A stretch of DNA of 64,000 bases from Planctomycetes bacterium syqfu (GCA_020974905.1 CP087563.1:4340001-4404000), one strand, 5' to 3'. Counted from the stretch's first letter, positions 51,795-61,236 are shown. The notes: generated by a model not told the origin, from the letters alone. Made by a program: numbers and translations.

Positions 51795-54203
51795 TTATTG
51801 ACTTGCACATTGGAGTACGATGTCTCCGCCGTGGTGTTCGGTGATATTGCCATCGGGCATGGTGATGATGCAGGGGACGTTGTCGGGCGTTTGGACTTTG
51901 AGTGTGAACGTGCCTTCGATTTGCGTCAGTTCGACTTTCACCGGGCCATGCGGTGTCGGGACGATACCTTGGGCCTGTTTCTGTCGGCCGAGTTGTGGCT
52001 TGATACCAATGGTTGCATAACCACGCGCTGCCGGATGCACGCCAAGCACGTGACTGACAAACCAATAAGCTGGCCAACCACTCCAGGCATGACAGTCACT
52101 TCGTCCCGGGTTTTCAAGGGTATCGGGGCGTTCGGGCAGCGTGGTCAGATGCAGGTCAAGGAACGTCTGCCACCCATCGAGTTTCTCCCAGACGCGGTCG
52201 GGTAAGCCAAGCTGACTCATCACGCGAGCGAAGTAGAACTGGAAATACATGGTGCAGCGTGCGAATTTTTCGTCGGTCTGCGTGAAGAGATTTTCTGCAA
52301 TGAGCGATCGCTGGGATTCATCAGCCGTACCCGTCAACACAGCAAGCAGGTTGGCATGTTCGGAGAATTGATCCAGATGCTCACTATCAGCAAAGAGTCC
52401 GCGGTCATCGGACCACATGTGTTTGCGGATCGCATCACGCAGACTGTCTGCCTGCTGTTGATATTTGATGGTCACATGCTCATCGACACCTGCTACCGGC
52501 GCCATCTCGATCATGGCATGCAGCGCATCAAGCAGGAACAGGTTCATCACGGTACTGGGATAGACTTTGTCATCCCCTTCACGTTGGACCTGGTGTGAAC
52601 CGCCACCCTTTTTCCAGAATGGGACCCAGTCAACAAACTGCCACCACTCCAGTGATGCAAAGAGTCCATCGTCGTTGTATCGCTGGGTGAACCAGTGAAT
52701 CACCTGCTGCATGCCGTTGTAGAGTTCTTTGACCAGTTCGGTTTCGCCGATGTGTTGATCGTAAAGCTGAACCGCGCGTACCCAGATCAAACTGAATGTC
52801 GGGATGAACTGTGGATGATGCGAGGGGTAGCGGCTCATCGTCAAACCAAAATGCTGGCGGGAGTGATCCATATCCGTAAGCAGACGACGCCACAGCAGGA
52901 CATCTCCGCCGACATTGCAGGCGATGAGTGCCTGGATGATCGAGTCGCCAACATACTGGAGTTGCTCGTAGTACGGGCAGTCGGTGAAATGATCCTGAGC
53001 ACAGAGTCTTAGCGTATGCCAACTCAAATCCCATATCTCATTGGCGAGATCATTGTCCGTTTGGAACTCAGCCTGACGGGTTAAGGGATACGCATGGAAA
53101 AGTGAATCGAACTGCTTGATGGTTAACGGCTGGTCTTGCGTATCGATGTGGAGTTCGATGAAGCGATAAGTCTGCCAACGCATGGGGGAATAGAATGCGG
53201 TCTTGCCACCGGCAATGACGACGTCGCTGTGTCCTTCGATCTGCTGACCTTCTGCCTGATCGCGAATGCCTTTTTTCCAATCGTTACTAAAACCCTCTGC
53301 GTAAACCATTCTCATGCTGGCCGCTTTGCCATCGGTGAAGCTGATCTGCGGGTAAGCGGTGGTGAGTTGGCCTTGATCGAAAATCACGCGCACCGAGGTG
53401 TTGGCAGGAATCGTCACCGGCTCGCGCTTGTAGATCAGGTTTTCCCAATCTGTTTTCTCTGTGTTCTCCGAAGTGCGAGCGATCTGGAAAAACACCTGTT
53501 GCCCGAGTTCGGGTTGCGGGATGACACTGGGGACGAGTAACCAGGGCGCAGCATAATCGGTCACCGGATCACTACGACGGTACACCGGGAAAAGACGATG
53601 CACCGGTTGCCAGCGTTCATCATCCAGTGGCAACGACAACGGGTCCTCGGGCATCTTCGTCAGGTCCACCGATTCGGTGTAGCCCAACGCCCAGTAGTAA
53701 TAGTTGGGTACGTCCGAGTCCGAGGTCTTGCCCCCACCAATCTGAGGTGAGAAGGTCGGGTCATGCAGGACGCGCCATTTGGATTCACCATTGCCCTTGG
53801 TCGACAGGGACACCAGGACATCATCTTCACTGTCATTGAACACCGCACCGTGAAGCATCATAGCCGCCCGCGCGTGCATCTCATTGATCGGGCCGTTGGT
53901 ACCAAAACTAAGCACCTCGACAACCAACTGATAGGTGTTGGGATTGAGTTTGATCCTGCGCTCAAAGCCGAAGCTGTCGTAGTGATAATGAAAAAAGTCA
54001 CCGGCAGCCGGCCCGACGCCGAGCATCTGACCATTGATGTAGAGCTTGTAACGACTGTCTGCTGAGAGATGCAGCTTCAGGTAACCGATCTCACCCAGCG
54101 TGAAATCCAAACGGAAAAAGCATCGCTCAAACGGCAAAGTCTGGGGCTGATCCCGCCAAACCCAATGAACGTCCCAGGAACCGGTGTGTGACAGATCAAT
54201 CAT
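51795..54203 (-). CDS. GH78-like alpha-L-rhamnosidase
   Basis: An 802-residue protein. The N-terminal half is beta-sandwich (substrate-binding module: FFRLDFTLGEIGYLKLHLSADSRYKLYINGQ). The C-terminal catalytic (alpha/alpha)6 barrel has HFTDCPYYEQLQYVGDS, a variant of the CP-x-R-D-E region, and RSDCHAWSGWPAYWF, the usual late motif of GH78. It ends with a beta-sandwich. No signal peptide, so it probably acts in the cytoplasm on imported oligosaccharides. It is a lone gene, divergent from the NUDIX gene. Confidence 0.85.
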   Translation of the reverse strand: MIDLSHTGSWDVHWVWRDQPQTLPFERCFFRLDFTLGEIGYLKLHLSADSRYKLYINGQMLGVGPAAGDFFHYHYDSFGFERRIKLNPNTYQLVVEVLSFGTNGPINEMHARAAMMLHGAVFNDSEDDVLVSLSTKGNGESKWRVLHDPTFSPQIGGGKTSDSDVPNYYYWALGYTESVDLTKMPEDPLSLPLDDERWQPVHRLFPVYRRSDPVTDYAAPWLLVPSVIPQPELGQQVFFQIARTSENTEKTDWENLIYKREPVTIPANTSVRVIFDQGQLTTAYPQISFTDGKAASMRMVYAEGFSNDWKKGIRDQAEGQQIEGHSDVVIAGGKTAFYSPMRWQTYRFIELHIDTQDQPLTIKQFDSLFHAYPLTRQAEFQTDNDLANEIWDLSWHTLRLCAQDHFTDCPYYEQLQYVGDSIIQALIACNVGGDVLLWRRLLTDMDHSRQHFGLTMSRYPSHHPQFIPTFSLIWVRAVQLYDQHIGETELVKELYNGMQQVIHWFTQRYNDDGLFASLEWWQFVDWVPFWKKGGGSHQVQREGDDKVYPSTVMNLFLLDALHAMIEMAPVAGVDEHVTIKYQQQADSLRDAIRKHMWSDDRGLFADSEHLDQFSEHANLLAVLTGTADESQRSLIAENLFTQTDEKFARCTMYFQFYFARVMSQLGLPDRVWEKLDGWQTFLDLHLTTLPERPDTLENPGRSDCHAWSGWPAYWFVSHVLGVHPAARGYATIGIKPQLGRQKQAQGIVPTPHGPVKVELTQIEGTFTLKVQTPDNVPCIITMPDGNITEHHGGDIVLQCASQ

Positions 54204-54357
54204 GTAGCTGGCCTTTGAGCATGTGGCTGTGGTGAAAGTGAAAGATTGATGGTAACCAAATGTGATGTGAATGCTAAGACAATCTTGCGCTGCGTGACAA
54301 ATCGCTGCTTGGTCGTTGGTTCAAGCGGGTTTAGGTGTTTTGATTTACAATGCCCAT

Positions 54358-54897
54358 ATGGCTCAGCGCAAAATCGAACAAATGGGCGAGAAGGTCTTCG
54401 ACGGCAAACGGTTTGGCGTGGTCCAGTTGGAGTTACCCAATCGCAATCCTGATGCGGGGACGTATCACAAGGAAATCGTCCTCCATCCCGGGGCAGCAGT
54501 GATCCTGCCGATGATCGATGATGATCACGTGGTGATGATCCGTAACGAACGCCCCATTGAGGACGAGGCGTTATGGGAACTTCCCGCAGGCACACTCGAA
54601 CCGCCCGAACCGGCAGACATCTGCGCCGGACGTGAACTGGTCGAAGAAGCCGGCTACAAGGCAGGGAACATCACGTTTCTCACCCGGTTCTATTCCTCGC
54701 CGGGCATCTGTACCGAGATGATGCACTGTTACCTTGCAACGGATCTGACGGCAGTGGGGCAGCAACTTGAACCCAACGAGAAGATTACCGTTAAAGTCAT
54801 GCCCATCAATGAGGCGATTGAAATGATACGCGACGGGAAAATCATTGATGGTAAAACCGTCGCAGCCTTGTTGTATTATCAGACATTTTGCAGATAA
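54358..54897 (+). CDS. NUDIX hydrolase, ADP-ribose pyrophosphatase-like
   Basis: A 179-residue hydrolase of nucleoside diphosphates linked to another group. The NUDIX box is GTLEPPEPADICAGRELVEE followed by AGY (G-x5-E-x7-REU-x-EE-x-GU), complete. Upstream VVMIRNERPIEDEALWELPAGTLE is the ADP-ribose-type entry. Start at 54358 puts the box at the expected position; the frame extends to 54316. No ribosome site is obvious. Lone gene before rhomboid. Confidence 0.92.
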   Translation: MAQRKIEQMGEKVFDGKRFGVVQLELPNRNPDAGTYHKEIVLHPGAAVILPMIDDDHVVMIRNERPIEDEALWELPAGTLEPPEPADICAGRELVEEAGYKAGNITFLTRFYSSPGICTEMMHCYLATDLTAVGQQLEPNEKITVKVMPINEAIEMIRDGKIIDGKTVAALLYYQTFCR

Positions 54898-54935
54898 TCC
54901 CCGGAAGTTCCCCGGAAGCCCCCGGAAGTCTCCCC
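54898..54935. repeat. Short tandem CCCCGGAAG repeat
   Basis: Three near-identical 11-bp units (CCCCGGAAG plus two) follow the NUDIX stop. Probably a small slipped repeat without known role. Confidence 0.6.
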
Positions 54936-55044
54936 TGAGTTTTGCGGAGGGCAGCTTTGACCGCCTTGCCACGCCTGATGTATCTTGCGTTGGCAAAGCA
55001 ACCGAAGTCAACCATGATGGGTATCACCCACAGGATCAAAACCC

Positions 55045-55968
55045 ATGGGCGTATACGATCGCGACTACACACAGGCTGACAGCCCCTTTGGCCCCTCCAA
55101 ACGCGTGGGCAATTTTCTCATCCCCGCACCGGGTTGGCTGTCGATGGTGGCCATTCTGATCATCATCAATGTCACCGTGTTCGTGGTGGATGCGATCCTG
55201 ATCAACTTCGCCAAAATTACCTTCCATGGCATGGCCCCACTTCATGGGATCGGCTACTTCTCGTTCGTTACCGCATTTGAACACTTCCAGGTCTGGCGTG
55301 TGGTCTCGTATCAATTCCTTCATGCAGGGGTCAGCCACCTGTTCTGGAACATGCTTGGCCTGTTTTTCTTCGGGCCGATGGTTGAAACATATCTGGGTTC
55401 CAAACGGTTTCTGGCTTACTACCTGTTATGCGGTGTGTCGGGCAGCCTGTTTTATGTCTTGATGATGCTGATGCATATCCTGCCGGAGTTCAACGGGCAA
55501 AGTGGCTATATCCCGCTGGTCGGTGCCTCGGCCGGACTCTTTGGCGTGATGGTGGCAGCAGCACGAATCTCCCCCAACACGCAAGTCCTGTTCATGTTCA
55601 TCATCCCCATCAAGATGCGCGTGATGATCTGGATGATGGTGGGTGTTGCAGCATTGACCTTACTCAGCCAAGGCAACAACGCAGGCGGCGAAGCTGCTCA
55701 CCTGGGGGGCGCGATTCTTGGTTTCTTCCTGATCCGTAAACCCGGCCTGCTGAACTTCGCGGACATCGGTGGCAGTCAACGCAGCAAACCCACACTGGCC
55801 CAACGGGCCAACCAATGGAAAGCCAACCGTGATCAGAAATCCCAGAAGGAACTCGATGAGGAAGTCGATCGCATCCTGGCGAAAGTCAAAGCCTCGGGTA
55901 TTCAATCGCTGACCGAAAAAGAAAAGAAGACGCTTAACAAGGCCACCAATCAACAGCGTCGTGGGTAA
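55045..55968 (+). CDS. Rhomboid-family intramembrane serine protease
   Basis: A 307-residue membrane protease. Six transmembrane segments span about 30-240. The catalytic Ser is in GASAGLFGVM (about 172) and the His in GEAAHLGGA (about 216); WRVVSYQFLHAGVSHLFWNML is the conserved L1-loop region. A charged cytoplasmic tail of about 65 residues (RSKPTLAQRANQWKANRDQK...) follows. AGGA precedes the start. No substrate is indicated by neighbours. Confidence 0.93.
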   Translation: MGVYDRDYTQADSPFGPSKRVGNFLIPAPGWLSMVAILIIINVTVFVVDAILINFAKITFHGMAPLHGIGYFSFVTAFEHFQVWRVVSYQFLHAGVSHLFWNMLGLFFFGPMVETYLGSKRFLAYYLLCGVSGSLFYVLMMLMHILPEFNGQSGYIPLVGASAGLFGVMVAAARISPNTQVLFMFIIPIKMRVMIWMMVGVAALTLLSQGNNAGGEAAHLGGAILGFFLIRKPGLLNFADIGGSQRSKPTLAQRANQWKANRDQKSQKELDEEVDRILAKVKASGIQSLTEKEKKTLNKATNQQRRG

Positions 55969-56130
55969 GATATTCGCCTTTGATCTGCGCTTGACCCATC
56001 GTGATGATCAAATCACATGACACGGATATTTCACATTGCTTGTTGTCTCAAACTGCCTTTGTGTTTGAGCATGGCGTGATATCGAAGCGACTGTGTTTGC
56101 ATCTGTGTTTTGCTGGTTAATTGCATTACA

Positions 56131-56226
56131 TCAAGACACCCGCTGGAATCTGCTGCGCAACTTCCAGCGGCTTTGCAGTGAAAATCATAGCCGTTGGAAG
56201 CCGAAGGATTCGGGCGGGTGTCTTGA
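56131..56226. ncRNA. Cloverleaf-like intergenic element
   Basis: A perfect 13-bp outer stem TCAAGACACCCGC (56131-56143)/GCGGGTGTCTTGA (56214-56226) encloses three hairpins: CTGGAA/TTCCAG (56143-56148, 56162-56167), CGGCT/AGCCG (56168-56172, 56189-56193) and CCGAA/TTCGG (56201-56205, 56209-56213). The layout recalls a four-way junction. It is not a tRNA (no conserved bases). It could be a structured RNA or a mobile palindromic element. The rest of the 356-bp gap holds only the terminator that follows. Confidence 0.45.
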
Positions 56227-56260
56227 AAGCTACTGTATCACAATGTGAAAAGTGAAAATT

Positions 56261-56290
56261 AAAAAAACACCGACGCAAACGGTCGGTGTT
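56261..56290 (-). terminator. Rho-independent terminator of PEP-CTERM gene
   Basis: On the minus strand, AACACCGAC pairs with GTCGGTGTT and is followed by T7 (56261-56267). It is 35 bp after the stop of the PEP-CTERM gene. Confidence 0.92.
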
Positions 56291-56324
56291 CTTGAATGTT
56301 GTCGTGTTGTTGGTTGCTATCAGA

Positions 56325-57020
56325 TCAGGCCACGCGGCGACGATTGCGACGACGCATGATCAGCAAGCTGCCAAAACCCAGCAAGGTCAGTGTTGCCGGT
56401 TCGGGCACCACACCGGTTGTTGCCGAGAAGCTGCCGATCGTAAAGTCATCTGCGACACCTGAGCTGAAGATGCCCAATGAGATGGATTTGATATCGGACA
56501 GGTCCACACCTGCAAGCAGGAAGTCTGCATAGTCAAAGGTCAGCGTACCAGCAAAGCCATCCGTAATGGCGGAGATGCTTGAGTAGGTGTTACCACCGTT
56601 GTCTCGCACATTGACATGTGCCGTACCTTCGCCGTTGGCATCATAAACCACCAGCGAAAAGTTACCCGTATTAGTCCCGCCCAGAATGTCGAGGTTCAAC
56701 GGAATGTTGGTACCAAACCCATCGTAGGTTGAAACATAAAAACCTGCTGAACCTGCAAGGCCGTCAAATGCAATGGTGTTACCAATGACCGGTGAGTAGA
56801 AGATGTTGATGGCGCCTGATGAGGCAACCACAAAGGTATCGCGATACCCACCGAGTACACCAGAATGGAATCCGTCGTTGATGGCACTATTGGTGCCAAA
56901 CGTACTCAGATCCACACCGGAGGCAAAATCGTCAATGAGCAGGTCTGCACGTGACTGATTTTGCGAAAAACCAAGAACCAAAGTCAGAACCAGTAAAAAT
57001 GGAATGATGTGCTTTTTCAT
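56325..57020 (-). CDS. PEP-CTERM sorting domain protein
   Basis: A 231-residue exported protein: signal peptide (MKKHIIPFLLVLTLVLGFSQ), a beta-rich middle (carbohydrate-binding-like, with many G, S, T, N) and a C-terminal VVPEPATLTLLGFGSLLIMRRRNRRR, the standard PEP-CTERM signal. GGGGGA lies upstream of the start. It shares the upstream motif at 57213-57231 with two other exported-protein genes. Exosortase processing and surface attachment are inferred from the family. Confidence 0.9.
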   Translation of the reverse strand: MKKHIIPFLLVLTLVLGFSQNQSRADLLIDDFASGVDLSTFGTNSAINDGFHSGVLGGYRDTFVVASSGAINIFYSPVIGNTIAFDGLAGSAGFYVSTYDGFGTNIPLNLDILGGTNTGNFSLVVYDANGEGTAHVNVRDNGGNTYSSISAITDGFAGTLTFDYADFLLAGVDLSDIKSISLGIFSSGVADDFTIGSFSATTGVVPEPATLTLLGFGSLLIMRRRNRRRVA

Positions 57021-57212
57021 GGCGTCTCAATTCCCCCTTGTAAATGTTGTTCTCGTCAACAAGATTCCGGTTGGCTAAATCACCCCTGACGCCACCAACC
57101 AGAGCCCTCCATGTGCGTCCAATAAAAAATTACAGGACTTTATACAGAATAAGTCGGTCCATTTAAGGTTCAATGGCAATGCAAGTTAATTTGATGAATT
57201 AGTCACCAGACA

Positions 57213-57231
57213 GGTAGGTTTGTAGCGATTG
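57213..57231 (-). promoter_or_regulatory. Shared upstream motif, copy 3
   Basis: Read on the minus strand (gene direction), CAATCGCTACAAACCTACC matches 16 of 19 positions of copy 1. It lies about 193 bp before the PEP-CTERM start. Confidence 0.5.
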
Positions 57232-57271
57232 TAACGTTTGGACTCGCTGCAAAGTGCTGGTAAAGGGGCAT

Positions 57272-57739
57272 TCAACCGTTCCCGCTGAGTTGGCGAACGG
57301 TCTGATCGAAATTCCGGACGATATTCAACAGCAAAATATAAACCATCACACTGTAGCCCACCGCAGCCAACGATGCCCCCATCATCAGGTTCCATCGGCC
57401 GGGAATCGGCTCAGCCATCATGCTGTGAACGCGCTCATAGGGATTAATGATCACCAGCATATGCGTTACCGGGCTGAAACTATTGATGATTGGTCCCACC
57501 ACCGGGATGTTGGCAGCCGCACTCCAGCCGCAGAACCCCAGCACCATGCTGATGGCAGACAAAATGCCCACCGACCAGATCACCGCACCCAACACACCTT
57601 TGCTCTTGACCGACCAGTTCATGCCAACCATCACACAGAATCCGACAAACGGCACAAGCATCAGAAGCAAGAGTACCGCAGCTTCAATATTCAACAGCGG
57701 GTACGTAGCGGTGGCATTGCCTGCGCCATAACTGACCAT
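57272..57739 (-). CDS. C-terminal part of interrupted ABC-2 permease
   Basis: 155 residues with about four membrane segments (AAVLLLLMLVPFVGFCVMVG, LGAVIWSVGILSAISMVLGF). It continues in the same frame directly after the TGA that ends the preceding frame (three codons later). Its pattern parallels the end of the first half of the permease (loss of the second half would leave that half without its last helices). There is no ribosome site at ATG 57739. It is best read as the end of the same gene. Confidence 0.6.
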   Translation of the reverse strand: MVSYGAGNATATYPLLNIEAAVLLLLMLVPFVGFCVMVGMNWSVKSKGVLGAVIWSVGILSAISMVLGFCGWSAAANIPVVGPIINSFSPVTHMLVIINPYERVHSMMAEPIPGRWNLMMGASLAAVGYSVMVYILLLNIVRNFDQTVRQLSGNG

Positions 57740-57748
57740 CGCCTGGGG

Positions 57749-59155
57749 TCACTGCTGGGCGCGACCGATCCATGTGTAGACACTGACCATCGCCAAGGTC
57801 ACCACAGGTACCGTCAACATCATCGTCAGAAAACTCACCAGACCCCGCAGCTTGCCCCAGATGTAAAGCTTGGGCGTCACCGGCGTCGTCAGAATCAAAT
57901 CCAGCGTTCGGTCTTCACGTTCGCGACTCACACAACTGGCACTCATGTACAACGCCACCAGGCAGATCACCGCCAATTCCATGATCAACAGGGTTGCCAG
58001 AATGTTGCGAAACACCTCATGCATCGGCAAGTTGCGTCCACCGGCATTGGCGATCGAAGGCAGATTCTTGCTGTGATACAACCAGATCAACAACGCAGCC
58101 GCTAACCAGCCGATGAGTACGAACGCCCATTTGCCAAGAATACCCGCAGCCACTTTGCCACGTGTCGAAGCCTCCCGCCAGGCAATGGGATTGGTCCAGA
58201 CCGTTCGCGGTTGACGACGGCGTTCGCCCTGCCCCTTACCGATACGGAGTTTCTTTTTGAGTTTGTAGACCCATTGACTCTGCCCCTGCCCGATCATGCG
58301 GACCCACAACGAGCAGAACGTGAGCATAAACACGCTCAGTACACAGGTCACCGTGGCAAACACACCAAAGGGATGACAGAGATACAGCTTGGCCAACCCC
58401 GAATATCCCGTCAGTTCATCCGGCGACGGCGCGTGATAGTTGGCAGCATTCAGATAACTTTCGAGCACCAGGATCGGGTGCAAAGGTGTGAGATAATTCG
58501 TGCCATCGGCAACAATCGGGAAGTTGCGCAGCAGCGTCACGTCGATCATGTAACCCGCCACGAGATAACCTGCCACACTGATGACAAACCCCACCACGGC
58601 CTTTCGCCCGCCGATGCGCATCACCGACAACGTCACCGCCACCGCACCCATGAGTAATGCGGATAATCCAGCTACTGCAAAACTCACGAACACTGCACTG
58701 ACGGGCACGCCACCGAAGATCAATAACACGGAAAACAAAGGCAATCCGCTGATCAACAATGCCAGCACAAAATAGAGTCGGCCAAGCAGCGAACCAAAGA
58801 CAATCTGGAGATTGCTCAACGGTGTGGTGAGCATGATGTCAAAGGTTTTGCCCTGCTGCTCAGCAGAGATCGCACCTGACATGAATAACGGTGAAAGCAG
58901 ACAGATGAGAATCACCTGCCCATAGGCAATTTGAGCAAAGACATGCGCACCTGCCTTGGCCAGCGCGGTCATGGAGATGTCCTGTCCAATCCCCCCGCCG
59001 GACGCCAGCGCAAGCATGACCAGCATGACCATGACGCCAACATAGCCCATGCGCACCCAAAGATGCCGCACCCGTCGTGATCCCCCGTGAACGATTCGCA
59101 TCAGAATCGGATTGGCTGGGATCAACTGCCAAAACCAGTAGATCAACCATTGCAT
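57749..59155 (-). CDS. ABC-2 type transporter permease (5' part of interrupted gene)
   Basis: 468 residues, multi-pass. It has two internally similar halves, each with the ABC-2 motif: SAEQQGKTFDIMLTTPLSN...GSLLGRL and SREREDRTLDLILTTPVTP...GKLRGL. The second half stops soon after its second helix at TGA (57749-57751), but the same frame then runs on for another 158 codons with fitting membrane helices. A full protein would be 627 residues. No ATPase gene is adjacent. Cargo unknown. Confidence 0.8.
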   Translation of the reverse strand: MQWLIYWFWQLIPANPILMRIVHGGSRRVRHLWVRMGYVGVMVMLVMLALASGGGIGQDISMTALAKAGAHVFAQIAYGQVILICLLSPLFMSGAISAEQQGKTFDIMLTTPLSNLQIVFGSLLGRLYFVLALLISGLPLFSVLLIFGGVPVSAVFVSFAVAGLSALLMGAVAVTLSVMRIGGRKAVVGFVISVAGYLVAGYMIDVTLLRNFPIVADGTNYLTPLHPILVLESYLNAANYHAPSPDELTGYSGLAKLYLCHPFGVFATVTCVLSVFMLTFCSLWVRMIGQGQSQWVYKLKKKLRIGKGQGERRRQPRTVWTNPIAWREASTRGKVAAGILGKWAFVLIGWLAAALLIWLYHSKNLPSIANAGGRNLPMHEVFRNILATLLIMELAVICLVALYMSASCVSREREDRTLDLILTTPVTPKLYIWGKLRGLVSFLTMMLTVPVVTLAMVSVYTWIGRAQQ

Positions 59156-59224
59156 GGGGGAGATTGTACCTTATTCTGCATCCACGGGAACAGTCACATG
59201 ATGTTCACATAAATGATTATCGTT

Positions 59225-59887
59225 TTACTGAGCCGAGGTATTGATCCGATCAAGCAGATAAAAATCATCAACCCAGAACGGAGCATAACTGTCGTTATCT
59301 TCAACCATATCCACCAATAATTTATAGCCTGCGCCTTCGACTACAAAGATCGGTTCGGTTATCTGCTTAAATGGAATCATGCTCCAGTAAATCTTTTTCT
59401 CTTCATGATTGAGTTGGCGAATGGTATCAGTTGAATTGAATTGCAGACGATCTGCCGATGCTTTCCAAAAGCTTTGCACCTGATCATTATTCTGGAACAG
59501 CTTGCCTTCCATCTCGATAACCTTGACCACTTTACCATTGCCAATTCTCGGGCTTTTGATCGACATGACTCCTGCGTCGATTTTGGACACACGGTCATGA
59601 TCTTTGATTTTGGACCATAAATAGGGGCCACAGATCGTAATCTTAGGCAGCATTGACTGGCATTTACCCGATAGGCTGGCACACATGAGGAGTTGCTGAA
59701 GTTTGTCCTTGGCTTTCTGATTTTCAGATGCACTGATGGTTTTGTATGCCACCGGCTGAAGTTGCATTGAATCCCCGGGCGCGATGCCATCATCTGTTGT
59801 TTTACATCCCTGACTCAACAAGACCGCAACAAACAGAAGACATAAACTTACAACTTTGGATGTGAACTCAGAGCTTAATGGCGACAT
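59225..59887 (-). CDS. Putative lipoprotein
   Basis: A 220-residue protein with a lipoprotein-style leader: hydrophobic VVSLCLLFVAVLLSQGC, where Cys28 would be lipid-modified (lipobox LSQGC is slightly atypical). The rest is mixed alpha/beta with no recognised domain. GGGGGA lies before the start. It is 69 bp upstream of the permease on the same strand and may be co-transcribed. The 428-bp gap on its other side shows no clear feature besides a likely promoter. Confidence 0.7.
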   Translation of the reverse strand: MSPLSSEFTSKVVSLCLLFVAVLLSQGCKTTDDGIAPGDSMQLQPVAYKTISASENQKAKDKLQQLLMCASLSGKCQSMLPKITICGPYLWSKIKDHDRVSKIDAGVMSIKSPRIGNGKVVKVIEMEGKLFQNNDQVQSFWKASADRLQFNSTDTIRQLNHEEKKIYWSMIPFKQITEPIFVVEGAGYKLLVDMVEDNDSYAPFWVDDFYLLDRINTSAQ

Positions 59888-60315
59888 GGTTAATCCCCCA
59901 AGAGAAATGTAAATAAAACTTCAATAAAAACTGGTAACCAGTATACTAATCCGCAATGTGAATACATCAGAAAGCAGCAATTGATATGGTTGAAACCTAT
60001 TTTTTCAGCTAGCCAATATTCACAATAGCACGTTGTACTTTGACCATATTGGCATTCACATCATCTTGTCATCCCATCAACGTCTGATCATAATATGGAT
60101 CAATCACTTGATACCAGGCCAAGGCCTGAGGGCAATTTGCATCCGGTGGGCATGATCATGCTGCGAAATTGGATCTCTATCGTTACGTTGCACACTCACC
60201 GCCTGTCACATATCCAACGCTTTTCAATCATTAACCAATCACAACAACAACACACACGGTGCATCGGTGATGCATGCTGTGATGTGATGACATACACCCT
60301 CAAGGAGCACACAAC

Positions 60316-60747
60316 ATGATCATCGTCAACACCGAGGAAGTGCCCAATCGTCAAATCAGTGACGTGCTGGGCCTGGTCCAGGGCAACACCATTCGCGCCA
60401 AACATGCCGGCCGTGACATCATGGCCAGTTTGAAAAACCTGGTCGGCGGTGAACTCAAGGGTTACACCGAACTGCTCACCGAGTCGCGCCGTCAGGCAAT
60501 GGACCGGATGATCGCCCAGGCCCAGCAACTCGGTGCCGACGCCGTGGTCAATGTGCGCTTTACCACCAGCGCGGTGGCATCGGGCGCAGCGGAAATGTAT
60601 GCCTACGGCACGGCGGTCAAGCTGGCGCCAAAACCTCAACCGATCCCAGCCCCCCAACCGCAACTCCAACCAGTTGCCCAACCAGTTCCCATCATGGAAA
60701 ACAACCAACCCCCCGTCACACAAAACGATGCACCCGCTGCATATTGA
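60316..60747 (+). CDS. YbjQ-family (UPF0145) protein with proline-rich tail
   Basis: A 143-residue soluble protein. The core (1-105) matches YbjQ/UPF0145 with GLVQGNTIRAKHAGRDI, LVGGELKGYTELLTESR and AQQLGADAVVNVRF, a pentamer-forming fold once thought to bind metals. A Pro/Gln-rich tail (PKPQPIPAPQPQLQPVAQPV) follows. AAGGAG precedes the start. First gene of a three-gene operon with a membrane-anchored paralogue and a PrsW-like protease. Confidence 0.88.
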   Translation: MIIVNTEEVPNRQISDVLGLVQGNTIRAKHAGRDIMASLKNLVGGELKGYTELLTESRRQAMDRMIAQAQQLGADAVVNVRFTTSAVASGAAEMYAYGTAVKLAPKPQPIPAPQPQLQPVAQPVPIMENNQPPVTQNDAPAAY

Positions 60748-60771
60748 CCCTGATCAGCGAAAGGTACGCTC

Positions 60772-61236
60772 ATGGACTTTATCCTTGGGATGTTGCTCGG
60801 CCTGATCTTCGGGCAACGCAACGAACGAACTCACATCCGGTCACTGGAACAACGCGAAGGCATTCTCTTTCCCATCGTCAAACTCGATAACCGCAAGCGC
60901 ATCAAAGACCCACAAACCGTAGCCGATGCGCAGATGGTCATCGGGCAGGCGGTCATGGCAAGCGACTATGCCAAGACATTCTTCGCACGTTGGCGAAACA
61001 TCTTCGGCGGTGAGATGAAATCATTCCAATCACTTCTCACACGCGGGCGACGTGAAGCCCTGCTGCGCATGGTCGAAGACGCAAGACGACTGGGCGCAAC
61101 CGAAGTCTGGAATGTCCGCTTTGAAACATCCAATATCAGTATGGCAACCGGTCGAAGCGGCATGGCGCAGGTGGAAATCGTGGCATTCGGTACGGCTGTC
61201 CGACGCGCTGAGCCCATCACACAGGTGTTGGCATAA
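60772..61236 (+). CDS. Membrane-anchored YbjQ-family (UPF0145) protein
   Basis: A 154-residue paralogue of the previous gene, preceded by a short hydrophobic segment (MDFILGMLLGLIFGQ) that could anchor it to the inner membrane. The core keeps IFGGEMKSFQSLLTRGRREAL and ARRLGATEVWNVRF. The gap to the preceding gene is 24 bp, and the stop overlaps the next start as TAATG. Confidence 0.82.
   Translation: MDFILGMLLGLIFGQRNERTHIRSLEQREGILFPIVKLDNRKRIKDPQTVADAQMVIGQAVMASDYAKTFFARWRNIFGGEMKSFQSLLTRGRREALLRMVEDARRLGATEVWNVRFETSNISMATGRSGMAQVEIVAFGTAVRRAEPITQVLA

Noticed and set aside
56131-56226. tRNA or integron attC site
   Set aside because: It lacks T-arm and anticodon features, and no core attC sites (RYYYAAC/GTTRRRY at both ends) fit.
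16974-57751. Genetic code change with TGA read as Trp
   Set aside because: Two in-frame TGA codons tempt this view, but many clear genes here end in TGA, for example the LacI genes and the beta-helix gene.
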